DNA from: Duncaniella muris
GTDB taxonomy: Bacteria > Bacteroidota > Bacteroidia > Bacteroidales > Muribaculaceae
Direction of reading: 5' to 3'
DNA: 64,000 nt
NCBI RefSeq assembly: GCF_003024805.1
Contig: NZ_PUEC01000009.1
Location: 35,679-99,678, forward strand
Made by a program: the position numbers and the translations under genes. Under the pieces are notes generated by a model. The model ran no database searches. It was not told the origin of the DNA and was given only the letters and a program-made list of their open reading frames with translations. Shown here piece after piece: positions 17,595-27,257 of the stretch (its first letter is position 1; the number at the start of each line of letters is the position of its first letter).

Positions 17595-20468
17595 TCAGAC
17601 TCCCTGCAGTTTCTCTTTCAGAAAATGACCGGTGTATGAAGCCGGATTTGCGGCGATCTGTTCGGGAGTGCCGGCTGCCACAAGGTTGCCTCCGGCATCG
17701 CCTCCTTCAGGGCCTATGTCAATGACATGGTCGGCACACTTGATGACATCCATGTTATGTTCGATTATCAGAATCGTGTGACCCATAGATATAAGGCGGT
17801 CAAAAGACTTCATGAGAGTGGCTATGTCATGGAAGTGAAGTCCGGTTGTCGGTTCGTCAAATATGTACATGGTAGGCTCCGGTTTTTCCTCTGCGAAAAA
17901 AGATGCCAGTTTCACTCTCTGATTTTCACCGCCTGATAGAGACGAGGAATTCTGACCGATCTTGATATATCCGAGGCCAACATCCTGGAGAGGTTTTAGA
18001 CGCTTGATAATGCGTTTTTCCTGTGCTCCGGCTTCTTCTCCGAAGAATTCCACAGCCTGATTGATAGTCATCTCAAGAATGTCATAGATATTCTTGCCGC
18101 GATATTCAATTTCGAGAATTTCTTTCTGGTAGCGCTTTCCGTGGCACGATTCGCAGGGAATGGTGATATCGGCCATGAACTGCATCTCGATGGTGATATA
18201 TCCGTCACCCTTGCACTCTTCGCAGCGGCCTCCGTCAGAGTTGAATGAAAAGTCTGAGGCAGAGTAGCCCATCTGTTTCGCTCCCTGGGTGGAAGCGAAA
18301 AGTTTGCGTATCTCGTCAAATGCTTTGAGGTAGGTAGCCGGATTCGAGCGGGATGACTTGCCGATCGGATTTTGGTCGACAAACTCTACGTTTTTGATGC
18401 GTGAGAGATCTCCCTGCAGTTTGCGGAAGGTTCCGGGCGCATCGCCGGTGTTTCCGAGATGACGGTTGAGAGCCCGGAAAAGGATGTCGCGGACAAGAGT
18501 GGATTTGCCTGAGCCGCTGACTCCGGTGACCACCGTCATGACTCCGAGAGGAAATTTTACGTCAATGTCTTTCAGATTGTGCTCTTTGGCACCGATGACT
18601 TCGAGCGAATCACGCCACTTGCGTCTCTGTTTCGGCACGGGGATTGACAGTGCGCCTGTCAGATAGCGCGCGGTATAGCTCAGTGGACTTTCCTCTTTGG
18701 CTTGCGACGGCACAAGTTCGGCCGGGTCGCCCTGATAGATGATCTGGCCTCCGAGACGTCCGGCATCCGGGCCGACATCAATAAGATAGTCGGCGGCGCG
18801 CATGATTTCTTCATCGTGTTCAACTACAACGACCGTATTGCCGAGATCGCGGAGTTTTTTCAGCACGGTGATCAGGCGTTCGGTGTCACGGGAATGGAGT
18901 CCGATTGACGGTTCGTCAAGAATATAGAGCGAGCCCACAAGGCTGCTGCCGAGCGATGTGGCGAGATTGATGCGCTGGCTTTCGCCGCCGGAGAGGGTTG
19001 ACGACAGTCGGTCGAGCGTCAGATAGCCGAGTCCGACTTCTTCCAGATAGGAGATGCGGTTATTGATCTCCTTGAGAAGACGTTCGGCTATGGCTGCGTC
19101 AGTGGCATCAAGCTGGAGGTTTCTGAAAAATTCTATCAGACGGCTGACAGGCATTGAAACGAGTTCCCCGATGGTGGCTCCTCCGACTTTGACATACGAT
19201 GCTGTCTTTTTCAAGCGGGAGCCGTGACAGGCGGGGCATACGGTCTTGCCCTGATAGCGGGCTTTCATGACGCGGTATTGTATCTTATAAAGATTTTCGT
19301 CGACCATCCTGAAGAAACGGTCTATGGAGGGGAAGTCACCATATGTGAGTTTTATGCCCGGCTGTGAAAGCTGGCGGTCAGTAGGTCCGTGCCACAGCAA
19401 ATTTTTTTCTTCTTGCGAGAGATCAAGATAAGGCTTGTGGATAGGGAATCCGAATTGGGCGGAATCACTGATGAAAACTTTCTTCCATTCGCTCATCTTG
19501 TCGCCGCGCCAGCAGGCCACGGCGTTGTCATAGATGGAGAGTGTGTTGTTGGGGATGACAAGGCGTTCGTCGATTCCCATAACTTTGCCGAATCCTTCGC
19601 ATGTTGGGCAGGCTCCGACAGGGTTATTGAAGTTGAACATCATGTCAGTGGGAACTTCAAATGTCATGCCGTCGGCCTCGAACACGCGGGAAAAATCCTT
19701 GGCCACGATTCCGTCATCAGCCCAGATCTGCAATTTCAATCGGTCGCGTCCCTCAAAAAACGCGCTTTCCACAGAGTCGCGCAGACGACTCTGTTCGTCA
19801 GCCTCCGAGGAGACCGCAAGGCGGTCTACGAGCAGCTGATAGTCGGCCGGGTTGTAGTCTGCACCATCACCGGCGGCGCGGACTTCAGTCAGCAGTTCGT
19901 CAATATCAATGAATTCGCCGCCACGCATCAGACGCGAATAGCCGGCTTTCAGATATACGTCAAGCTGCGAGGCGAATTTGCGGCCTTCAGGCAGAGTGAC
20001 CGGTGCGGTTATGGCCATGCGGGAGCCTTCGGGATAGGTCATGGCGAATCTGACCACATCGTCAATGGTGTGCTTTCTGACTTCTTCACCGCTGATGGGG
20101 GAGAATGTATGACCTACACGCCCGAAGAGAAGCCTCATGTAGTCATAGATCTCTGTCGATGTCCCGACAGTGCTTCGCGGGTTGCGGGTGTTGACTTTTT
20201 GCTCAATGGCGATGGCCGGCGGGAGTCCGAGTATTGCTTTGCATTCCGGCTTGGGCATTTTGCCCATGAACTGACGGGCGTAGCTGCTGAGGCTTTCCAC
20301 GTAGCGCCGCTGGCCTTCCGCATATAAGGTGTCAAAGGCGAGAGATGATTTCCCGGATCCCGAAACACCCGTAATCACAACGAGCTTTCCGCGGGGAATC
20401 TCTACGTCAACGTCCTTGAGGTTGTTGACTTTGGCGCCTAATACTTTTATATTTTGTTCGTTCTGCAT
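17595..20468 (-). CDS. uvrA: Excinuclease ABC subunit A
   Basis: UvrA (957 aa) is the damage-recognition ATPase of nucleotide excision repair. It has two ABC modules, with Walker A motifs [11 protein letters not shown] near residue 30 and [11 protein letters not shown] near 640, signatures [12 protein letters not shown] and [12 protein letters not shown], and zinc-binding [16 protein letters not shown] and [16 protein letters not shown] pairs. I prefer ATG 20468 ([13 protein letters not shown]) to the upstream ATG 20495, because a TAnnTTTG box at 20497-20504 would put the transcription start at about 20491, inside the longer version. Confidence 0.96.
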   Translation of the reverse strand: MQNEQNIKVLGAKVNNLKDVDVEIPRGKLVVITGVSGSGKSSLAFDTLYAEGQRRYVESLSSYARQFMGKMPKPECKAILGLPPAIAIEQKVNTRNPRSTVGTSTEIYDYMRLLFGRVGHTFSPISGEEVRKHTIDDVVRFAMTYPEGSRMAITAPVTLPEGRKFASQLDVYLKAGYSRLMRGGEFIDIDELLTEVRAAGDGADYNPADYQLLVDRLAVSSEADEQSRLRDSVESAFFEGRDRLKLQIWADDGIVAKDFSRVFEADGMTFEVPTDMMFNFNNPVGACPTCEGFGKVMGIDERLVIPNNTLSIYDNAVACWRGDKMSEWKKVFISDSAQFGFPIHKPYLDLSQEEKNLLWHGPTDRQLSQPGIKLTYGDFPSIDRFFRMVDENLYKIQYRVMKARYQGKTVCPACHGSRLKKTASYVKVGGATIGELVSMPVSRLIEFFRNLQLDATDAAIAERLLKEINNRISYLEEVGLGYLTLDRLSSTLSGGESQRINLATSLGSSLVGSLYILDEPSIGLHSRDTERLITVLKKLRDLGNTVVVVEHDEEIMRAADYLIDVGPDAGRLGGQIIYQGDPAELVPSQAKEESPLSYTARYLTGALSIPVPKQRRKWRDSLEVIGAKEHNLKDIDVKFPLGVMTVVTGVSGSGKSTLVRDILFRALNRHLGNTGDAPGTFRKLQGDLSRIKNVEFVDQNPIGKSSRSNPATYLKAFDEIRKLFASTQGAKQMGYSASDFSFNSDGGRCEECKGDGYITIEMQFMADITIPCESCHGKRYQKEILEIEYRGKNIYDILEMTINQAVEFFGEEAGAQEKRIIKRLKPLQDVGLGYIKIGQNSSSLSGGENQRVKLASFFAEEKPEPTMYIFDEPTTGLHFHDIATLMKSFDRLISMGHTILIIEHNMDVIKCADHVIDIGPEGGDAGGNLVAAGTPEQIAANPASYTGHFLKEKLQGV

Positions 20469-20496
20469 TTTTTCAGATTCGTTCGAATGTAACATA

Positions 20497-20504
20497 CAAA
20501 GGTA
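20497..20504 (-). promoter_or_regulatory. uvrA -7 box (TACCTTTG)
   Basis: The minus-strand octamer fits TAnnTTTG and lies 29 nt before the preferred uvrA start. It decides between two start codons. No clear -33 element is seen. Confidence 0.55.
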
Positions 20505-20554
20505 CCAAATTTTTCCTTAAATTCCGATTGCGGAGATTGATTCTAACAAAAATT

Positions 20555-20610
20555 CACTTGGGAACGCCGCGATAATAAATTTTGCAAATTCATCGTGGTG
20601 TTCCCAAGTG
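20555..20610 (-). terminator. Terminator after the beta-helix protein gene
   Basis: CACTTGGGAAC at 20555 pairs with GTTCCCAAGTG ending at 20610 and the stem extends inward with two mismatches; ATTTTTG follows on the minus strand. Confidence 0.75.
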
Positions 20611-20637
20611 AAATGTGGTCCGGTTTGAAATCCTGTG

Positions 20638-23136
20638 TCAGTCCCAGTTTACTTCAAGGTCGCGCAGCAGGGTGGCCGATGCACCTGCCGAGCCGGTGTG
20701 CTGGATGGCAAGCGATGTGCCGTCGGTCGGAGACACAGTGGCTGAAAGGCTTACATCTGGTTTTATGGCCGGATCGGCTGCTTCCGCAGCCGGAGCTCCA
20801 GTGCGGGCCAGTGCTGTCAGGCGGTCTCCGCGTAGTTCGACTACAATGGTACATGGATTGCGGTAGCAGCTTGTGGCTACGGCTTTGCTTATCGGGCTGA
20901 CAGCGCCGCTGGAATATCGCACGAGAGTGAATGTCACGGCTTTGTCAAAGTCTGGAGTCCGTTCGATGCGCAGGGCGTAGCCGGTCAGAGAGACAGGGTC
21001 GAATTTGATGCAGATGTCCATATATTGCCCGGTGGCACTGCCGAATCCCTGCCCTGGACCTTTGCATGGTTCTGCGATGAGGCTGACACGCATGTTGCGG
21101 CATTTTTCACGCACCGGGGTGTAGAACAGACGCGCGCCCTTGGTTGACTGCACGAGTCCGATTCCGGTTGCTGCATCTGTGCCGTGGCCGTAATACCAGC
21201 CTGCTGATCCGTCAGGGGTCCAGTCGTGAAGAGCTGTGTCCGATGGTTTGAACGTGTCGAAGTGCCAGAAGCCCTGCCGCCCCGGAGTGCCTTTGCGTAT
21301 GGGGACTTCGGCGAAGGAGGTGACGATTGATTTTTCGTTTTTCTGTAGTGTCCGGAGCATGATGGTGTTGACCGGTGCTGACATTGAGGCGACCTGACAG
21401 ATGCCTTCTTCAGAGTCGGCGTTTTTCGGCATCACGGAGGCTGAGATATAGAAGCCTCTGTCTGCACATGTCAGCGGGTAGGAGCGGGCGCTTAGGCCGC
21501 GTCCGTGACGAACGGCCACACTGTCGGAATGGTCGGGACGTGTTGACCTGTACCAGATGATATGGCTGTCGTCACGACTGTTGCCTGAGAGGCTGTAGTC
21601 GAGTTTCAGTGTGTTCTTGTCAGCGGTGATAACCGGTGTCGAGGTGAACTGCGGTGCAGTTTTGAGCCATGCATCGACTGTTACGGATGTCGCGCCTGTC
21701 AGGCCGGATGGGGAGACAGCCGAAATTTCACATACCATCTCGCGGGGGAAGCTGTTGGCGCTGACAATTGCGGTTGAGTTGGCGGATACGGAGAGGCGCA
21801 GTGTTGTCGGTGCATTCCAGGTCAGGCCGGATGCTGATGCCGGGGCCGGATAGTCGCCCCACAGACGCAATGATGGCTTGAGAAGCATGCTGTCGCCTTG
21901 TGCGGAAAGCTTTTTGGCCGGTGTCTCGATTTTTAGAGCCACCGGTAAGCCTGTGAGGGTGGCAGACAGTGCTTTTTCAAGTTCTGCCATAGATTCTGAC
22001 TGGCCGAGAGGGTCCCAGCCGTCGGTGCCGCCGAGCAGATTCAGAATGTTGTAGACGGTTTTTCCGCCTGATGAGATTTTGTAGGCGCGTAGGAGCGGAG
22101 TGTCACTGATGTCAGCGCTGAGTTCTGGACGTCTGGCGTCAATTGTGATTGCTGTGCCGTTGAGTGTGATGCCGCTCTGATAGCAGCGGACGGGTGAGCT
22201 GTCACGTGTCCACTGAATGTTTACGGGCGAGTCTGAAGTCCAGCGGGTGTCGATCATTGACACCATGCCGGGTACTTTGGTGAGATATTGTGAGCCACGG
22301 ACTTTGGTGTGGATGTCGCAGTTGAGAAATATGGCACCTGTGGAAGCGGTGGAGTAGAAAGGTTTGCCGCTGAAAAATGTGAAACGGCAGTCGAGGTAGA
22401 CAGCTGAGCCTGAGAGGGCATCGTCGGTGCACTCGAAGTAACAGTCTTTGTAGAGTGAGCGCCGTGCTCCGGATAGAGGGCAGAGATTGAGGCGGCTGAT
22501 GAAGCGGCAGTTGCGCGCAAAGAGCCGGTCGGTGTTCTCGCATATTCCGACCTGGGCCTGGACGATGGCATCGCGGCGTTTCGGCCGGTTAAGCGAAGGA
22601 TTGCGCGGGTAGATGAGATCAACGTTGCAGTAGTTGCCGAAAGTTATGTTTTCGGCTGTCAGACAGAGGCCTTTGAAGTGGAGCATGGTGTAGTTGCCGA
22701 GAGCGCCCTGGGTCTGGCCGCGGTTGACAGCGAAGACAATGTCGGCCGGGTCTTCTGAGAGTCCTATGAGTGAAAGTGTGTCACAACTGATTTCTGCGGC
22801 ATAAGGAATGGCTCCGGAGTTTTTGGGATTGCGTCTGACGGCAGGGTCATCGGGGTCATCAAGCCAGTAAACTCCCGGTGTCACAAGCAGCGTTGCGTTG
22901 CCGGATGAGTTTTTGCTGATGGCTTTAAGAGCTTTGAGTGCATCGGTAAAAATGTAGGGCGATGAAGTTGCGCCGGTTTCGGCTGTCAGCAGAAAAGTGC
23001 CGGGGCCTAAACGGAAGGCGTGTCGGTCTGCGGTGACTGTCTGTGTGGCGGGGTCGAGAGTATATCCGTCATTGGGGCGGCCATGAATTGACGGAGCGGT
23101 TACGATGGTGCCTGCGAGCAGCAGATGTTTAAGCAT
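20638..23136 (-). CDS. Secreted pectinesterase-like beta-helix protein
   Basis: An 832-aa exported protein with a short signal peptide (to about residue 19). Residues about 60-330 look like a right-handed beta-helix of the pectin methylesterase (CE8) type: YIFTDALKALKAIS and LLVTPGVYWLDDPDDPAV (the equivalent of the PGxYxE start), rows of NITFGNYC, ARNCRFIS, KDCYFECTDDALSGSAVYLDC. The catalytic GxVDFIFG motif is not exact (TDDALSGSAVY), so activity on methyl-pectin is uncertain. Later parts contain Ig-like repeats and a C-terminal LamG-like beta sandwich (about 650-830). It could assist the pectin genes near 2-6 kb, but lies far from them. Confidence 0.7.
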   Translation of the reverse strand: MLKHLLLAGTIVTAPSIHGRPNDGYTLDPATQTVTADRHAFRLGPGTFLLTAETGATSSPYIFTDALKALKAISKNSSGNATLLVTPGVYWLDDPDDPAVRRNPKNSGAIPYAAEISCDTLSLIGLSEDPADIVFAVNRGQTQGALGNYTMLHFKGLCLTAENITFGNYCNVDLIYPRNPSLNRPKRRDAIVQAQVGICENTDRLFARNCRFISRLNLCPLSGARRSLYKDCYFECTDDALSGSAVYLDCRFTFFSGKPFYSTASTGAIFLNCDIHTKVRGSQYLTKVPGMVSMIDTRWTSDSPVNIQWTRDSSPVRCYQSGITLNGTAITIDARRPELSADISDTPLLRAYKISSGGKTVYNILNLLGGTDGWDPLGQSESMAELEKALSATLTGLPVALKIETPAKKLSAQGDSMLLKPSLRLWGDYPAPASASGLTWNAPTTLRLSVSANSTAIVSANSFPREMVCEISAVSPSGLTGATSVTVDAWLKTAPQFTSTPVITADKNTLKLDYSLSGNSRDDSHIIWYRSTRPDHSDSVAVRHGRGLSARSYPLTCADRGFYISASVMPKNADSEEGICQVASMSAPVNTIMLRTLQKNEKSIVTSFAEVPIRKGTPGRQGFWHFDTFKPSDTALHDWTPDGSAGWYYGHGTDAATGIGLVQSTKGARLFYTPVREKCRNMRVSLIAEPCKGPGQGFGSATGQYMDICIKFDPVSLTGYALRIERTPDFDKAVTFTLVRYSSGAVSPISKAVATSCYRNPCTIVVELRGDRLTALARTGAPAAEAADPAIKPDVSLSATVSPTDGTSLAIQHTGSAGASATLLRDLEVNWD

Positions 23137-23216
23137 GGCGGATTGGATTTTCGGTAGTGATGGAGTGGCGATTGTGTCATCTCATGACGACGCTGCGGGA
23201 GAGGACTATGAAATTG

Positions 23217-23270
23217 TAAACCCCGGACAGGGTGATAAACGTTGGTTTTTCGCCGGTGTCCGGGGTTTAT
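23217..23270 (-). terminator. Terminator after the carboxynorspermidine dehydrogenase gene
   Basis: TAAACCCCGGACA pairs perfectly with TGTCCGGGGTTTA across a 28-base loop. It lies between two genes on the minus strand. Confidence 0.65.
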
Positions 23271-23299
23271 GATGCAGGTTCAGGTCTTGACAGGCTTGA

Positions 23300-24502
23300 T
23301 TATTCGTTTACTTCAAGGTTGAGGTTGAATTCCTCGTTCCAGGGAAGACCGTCTTTGGCAAGTTCTGCGAGGAATGGATCGGGATCGAACTCTTCAACGT
23401 TGTTGACACCCGGTTTTACCCATTTCCCTGTGAGGAACATCATTGCGCCGACCATTGCGGGAACGCCGGTTGTGTAGCTGACAGCCTGCATGCCGGTTTC
23501 CTTGTAAGCGGCTTCGTGAGAGCAGTTGTTCCAGATGTAATAGGTGAGATGCTTGCCTTCCTTGTCAAGACCTTCGATGCGGCAGCCGATCGAGGTTTCG
23601 CCGTGGTAGTTCTCGCCGAGATCCTGTGGGTTGGGGAGGACGGCTTTGAGGAACTGCAGGGGCACGATCTTCTGTCCGTTGTAGTCTACTTCGTCGATGC
23701 GGGCCATGCCGATGTTCTGAATCACACGGAGGTGTGTGAGATATTCCTGACCGAATGTCATCCAGAAGCGCGCACGCTTGATTGAGGGATAGTTCTTGAC
23801 GAGCGATTCGAGCTCTTCGTGGTAGAGAAGATAGCTTTCGCGCTCTCCGATGTTGGGATAGGTGAGTGTCTTGTGGATTTCAAGCGGGCCGGTGGTCACC
23901 CATTTGCCGTCCTGATAGTAGCGGCCGTTCTGAGTGATCTCACGGATGTTGATTTCGGGGTTGAAGTTTGTGGCGAAAGCTTTGCCGTGATCACCGCCGT
24001 TGCAGTCGACAATGTCGAGATACTGCATGTCAGAGAAGTAGTGTTTTGCGGCGTAGGCTGTGAATACGCCGGACACACCTGGATCGAATCCGCAGCCGAG
24101 GATTGCGGTGAGGCCGGCTTCTTCGAAGCGCTGTTTGTAGGCCCACTGCCATGAGTATTCGAAATGGGCCACGTCCTTGGGTTCATAGTTTGCGGTGTCA
24201 AGGTAGTTGACTTTGCAGATGAGACAGGCATCCATGATGGTGAGATCCTGATAGGGAAGGGCCACGTTGATGACGAGTTCGGGTTTGTGGCGGTTGAAAA
24301 GCTCAACGAGCTGGGGCACGCTGTCGGCATCGACAACGTCTGAGCTGATGTTGGGCTTTCCGATGGCCTCTACAATGGCGTCACACTTGCTGCGGGTGCG
24401 GGAAGCGATGACTATTTCTGTGAAAACTTCGGGGTGCTGGGCACACTTGTGAGCCACGACGGTTCCGACACCGCCGGCTCCGATGATTACGACTTTTGCC
24501 AT
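23300..24502 (-). CDS. Carboxynorspermidine dehydrogenase (saccharopine dehydrogenase family)
   Basis: The 400-aa enzyme has an N-terminal Rossmann motif VVIIGAGGVGTVVAHKCA (residues 4-21), the family block NVALPYQDLTIMDACL and LGCGFDPGVSGVFTAYA in the middle, and a C-terminal dimer and substrate domain. This pattern matches the carboxynorspermidine synthase (CASDH) branch, which makes carboxyspermidine or carboxynorspermidine from aspartate semialdehyde and a diamine. Gut Bacteroidales use this path for spermidine. The decarboxylase partner nspC is not in the window. A saccharopine-lysine role is less likely. Confidence 0.85.
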   Translation of the reverse strand: MAKVVIIGAGGVGTVVAHKCAQHPEVFTEIVIASRTRSKCDAIVEAIGKPNISSDVVDADSVPQLVELFNRHKPELVINVALPYQDLTIMDACLICKVNYLDTANYEPKDVAHFEYSWQWAYKQRFEEAGLTAILGCGFDPGVSGVFTAYAAKHYFSDMQYLDIVDCNGGDHGKAFATNFNPEINIREITQNGRYYQDGKWVTTGPLEIHKTLTYPNIGERESYLLYHEELESLVKNYPSIKRARFWMTFGQEYLTHLRVIQNIGMARIDEVDYNGQKIVPLQFLKAVLPNPQDLGENYHGETSIGCRIEGLDKEGKHLTYYIWNNCSHEAAYKETGMQAVSYTTGVPAMVGAMMFLTGKWVKPGVNNVEEFDPDPFLAELAKDGLPWNEEFNLNLEVNE

Positions 24503-24554
24503 TATTGTATATTAAGGTATATGATTTCAGTGATAAGAGTCTGTTTACACGCTA

Positions 24555-25298
24555 TCAGTCGCGCTGGCTTCCGAAGAAGCGGAGCAGATAGAGGAAGAGG
24601 TTGATGAAGTCGAGATAGAGACTCAGCGCGCCGATGGTGGCGAGATGGCTGATATAGGCCGGAGGCGTTGTGAGAGCCATACGCTTGATTTTCTGAGTGT
24701 CCCATGCAGTGAGACCGATGAAGATCAGGACGCCTGCGATGGAGATTATCCAGTCAAGCTGGGTGCTTCTGGTGAAAATATTGACCAAAGAAGCGATGAT
24801 CAGACCCATAAGTGCGTACATCAGGAAGTTGCCCCAGCTTGTGAGATCTTTGGTGGTAAAATAGCCATAGACACTCATGGCTCCGAAGGTTCCGGCGCAG
24901 ATGAAGAATGTCTTGGCGATTGATGTCATGGTATAGACCAAGAAGATCGGGGCAAGAGCCAGGCCGTTGATCGCGGCAAAGACATAGAAAAGCAGGTTGG
25001 CCGTTGCTGACGAGATGCGGGTCAGACGGGTCGAGAGATATATCACGATGCCTACTTCTGCGATCAGAAGGCCCCAGAAGAAGATGCGGTGGCCAGACAT
25101 AAAGCTGAGATAGGCGGATGAGGTAGCGCAGAAAAGAGAGACGAACGCAGTCACAAGCAGTCCGAGGAACATTTTGAAATAGACGCGCTTCATTACTGAC
25201 GAAGTTGTCTGGACGGCCTGCTGCTGAGAGTTGTGGTAGCTGTTGTAATTGTCGCCTCCGCCGAAGTAGGGGGGAGGTGTCTGCTGGTTGTAATTCAT
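24555..25298 (-). CDS. BAX inhibitor-1 / YccA family membrane protein
   Basis: This 247-aa protein has a polar, Gln/Asn/Tyr-rich N-terminus (residues 1-35) and seven hydrophobic helices between about residues 45 and 240. The C-terminal part has the family pattern AWDTQKIKRMAL with conserved Asp residues. Members are UPF0005/TMBIM channels or Ca2+ leak proteins in the inner membrane; some guard membrane protease activity. No partner gene is evident. Confidence 0.88.
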   Translation of the reverse strand: MNYNQQTPPPYFGGGDNYNSYHNSQQQAVQTTSSVMKRVYFKMFLGLLVTAFVSLFCATSSAYLSFMSGHRIFFWGLLIAEVGIVIYLSTRLTRISSATANLLFYVFAAINGLALAPIFLVYTMTSIAKTFFICAGTFGAMSVYGYFTTKDLTSWGNFLMYALMGLIIASLVNIFTRSTQLDWIISIAGVLIFIGLTAWDTQKIKRMALTTPPAYISHLATIGALSLYLDFINLFLYLLRFFGSQRD

Positions 25299-25348
25299 AT
25301 CAGTTAATAGGAGTTGGTTATCGTTTTTATTTATAAAACAAATTTGAC

Positions 25349-27136
25349 TTACATACGTTCAGGTACGTTGATGCCAAGGAGGTTCATGCCTGACTTGATG
25401 ACGCGGGCGGTCTGGCGGCTGAGTTCAAGACGCAGCGAGCGCACAGCGCTGTCTGTTTCCTTGAGGATGGAGCAGTCGTGATAGAACTGGTTGTAGCTCT
25501 TGACAAGGTCATAGACATAGTTGGCGATCAGTGCCGGGCTGTAGGTCTGGCCTGCGGCCTGGACTGTGGCGGGGAAGTCGGCGAGGGCCTGGATAAGGGC
25601 TATTTCTTTTTCGCCGGGTACTACTGCCGAGTAGTCGCTGATGACCATGCCTTCGTCAGCGGCTTTGCGGAGCACGGAGCAGATGCGCGCGTAAGTGTAT
25701 TGGATGAACGGACCTGTGTTGCCGTTGAAGTCAATTGATTCTTTGGGGTTGAAGGTCATGTTTTTGCGCGGGTCTACCTTGAGAAGGAAGTATTTCAGTG
25801 CTCCGAGTCCTACGGTTTCCGAAATGCTGTCGATCTCTTCCGGGCTGAGGCCGTCGAGTTTGCCGAGCTCGGCTGATACGGTGCGGGCGGTGGAGACCAT
25901 GTCGTCCATGAGGTCATCGGCATCGACTACAGTGCCTTCGCGTGATTTCATCTTGCCTTCAGGCAGTTCGACCATGCCGTAAGAGAAGTGTACGAGGTCT
26001 TTGCCCCACTTGAAGCCGAGGCGGTCAAGAAGGATTGAGAGCACCTGGAAGTGATAGTTCTGCTCGTTGCCTACGACATAGATCATCTTGTCAATGGGAT
26101 AGTCGCGGTAACGCAGTTTGGCGGTGCCGATGTCCTGGGTCATGTAGACAGAAGTGCCGTCACTGCGGAGAAGCAGTTTGTGGTCGAGTCCTTCACCGGT
26201 AAGGTCGGCCCATACAGAGCCGTCTTCCTTGCGGTACATTTTACCTGCTTCGAGGCCTTCGAGAACTTTCTCCTTGCCTTCGAGGTATGTTTCGCTCTCA
26301 TAATAGATTTTGTCGAAGTTGACACCCATGCGCTTGTAGGTCTCATCGAATCCGGCGTAGACCCAGGAGTTCATCATTTCCCAAAGCGAACGGATTTCAG
26401 GATCTTTGTTTTCCCATTTCACGAGCATTTCGCGGGCTTCTTTCATGAGCGGAGATGCTGCTTCGGCTTCTTCTTTGCTCATGCCTTTCTCTTCAAGTTC
26501 CTTGAGCTCGGCTTTGTAGTGCTTGTCAAAGAGTACATAGAAGTCACCTATAAGATGGTCGCCTTTCTTGCCGGTGGATTCCGGAGTGGCACCTTCGCCC
26601 CACTTTTTCCATGCGAGCATGGATTTGCAGATGTGGATGCCGCGGTCATTGACAATGTTGGTCTTTATGACGCGGTTGCCGCAGGCTTTCAGGATTTCGG
26701 CAAGGCTGAATCCAAGCAGGTTGTTGCGTACGTGGCCAAGATGGAGAGGCTTGTTTGTGTTTGGCGATGAGTACTCTACCATTACAAGAGGCGAGCTTTC
26801 ATCAGCAGCTGTAAGTCCGAAGTCAGTGGTGCCGGCTATGTGTCCGAGCACTGAATTCCAGAACTGCGGTGCAACGGTTATGTTAAGGAAGCCTTTGACC
26901 ACGTTGAACTTCTCGACCGCAGGTTCGTTGGCCTGAAGCCATTCGCCGATTTCCATACCTACCGCTTCAGGCGATTTGCGGGCGGCTTTCACCCAGGGGA
27001 AAACGACAACGGTGATATTGCCCTCGAATTCTTTTCGGGTGGCTTGAGGCACGATGTTTTCGGCGGGAGTTTCAACGCCATACAGATTTTTGACCGCGTT
27101 GCTGACGGCCAAAGCTATGATACTATCGATCGACAT
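25349..27136 (-). CDS. argS: Arginyl-tRNA synthetase
   Basis: Class I arginyl-tRNA synthetase (595 aa). The start is ATG 27136 (MSIDSIIALAVSNAV). The frame remains open upstream to 27589, but that part runs into the next gene and is serine- and alanine-rich noise. Evidence is the N-terminal tRNA-binding Add1 domain (residues 1-110), the HIGH motif as PLHLGHVRNNLLG near residue 130, the KMSKS-equivalent GKMKSREGTVVDADDL, and the C-terminal anticodon-binding helix domain ending GINVPERM. Length is normal. Confidence 0.96.
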   Translation of the reverse strand: MSIDSIIALAVSNAVKNLYGVETPAENIVPQATRKEFEGNITVVVFPWVKAARKSPEAVGMEIGEWLQANEPAVEKFNVVKGFLNITVAPQFWNSVLGHIAGTTDFGLTAADESSPLVMVEYSSPNTNKPLHLGHVRNNLLGFSLAEILKACGNRVIKTNIVNDRGIHICKSMLAWKKWGEGATPESTGKKGDHLIGDFYVLFDKHYKAELKELEEKGMSKEEAEAASPLMKEAREMLVKWENKDPEIRSLWEMMNSWVYAGFDETYKRMGVNFDKIYYESETYLEGKEKVLEGLEAGKMYRKEDGSVWADLTGEGLDHKLLLRSDGTSVYMTQDIGTAKLRYRDYPIDKMIYVVGNEQNYHFQVLSILLDRLGFKWGKDLVHFSYGMVELPEGKMKSREGTVVDADDLMDDMVSTARTVSAELGKLDGLSPEEIDSISETVGLGALKYFLLKVDPRKNMTFNPKESIDFNGNTGPFIQYTYARICSVLRKAADEGMVISDYSAVVPGEKEIALIQALADFPATVQAAGQTYSPALIANYVYDLVKSYNQFYHDCSILKETDSAVRSLRLELSRQTARVIKSGMNLLGINVPERM

Positions 27137-27229
27137 TTTTATTGTGATAATTTTGTCGGTTTTGAATTGATAATTTTTAACAAGTCGCGAGTGCGTGTCT
27201 GCGATGAGACCGAACACTCTCTGAATATA

Positions 27230-27237
27230 CAAAATTA
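27230..27237 (-). promoter_or_regulatory. argS -7 box (TAATTTTG)
   Basis: A TAnnTTTG match on the minus strand 94 nt before the argS start. The -33 element is poor. Confidence 0.45.
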
Positions 27238-27257
27238 CAATAAAAATACGATATATC

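Noticed and set aside
19389..20327. 312-aa open frame on the plus strand
   Set aside because: It lies wholly antisense to uvrA, whose motifs are unmistakable; composition is a mirror of that gene.
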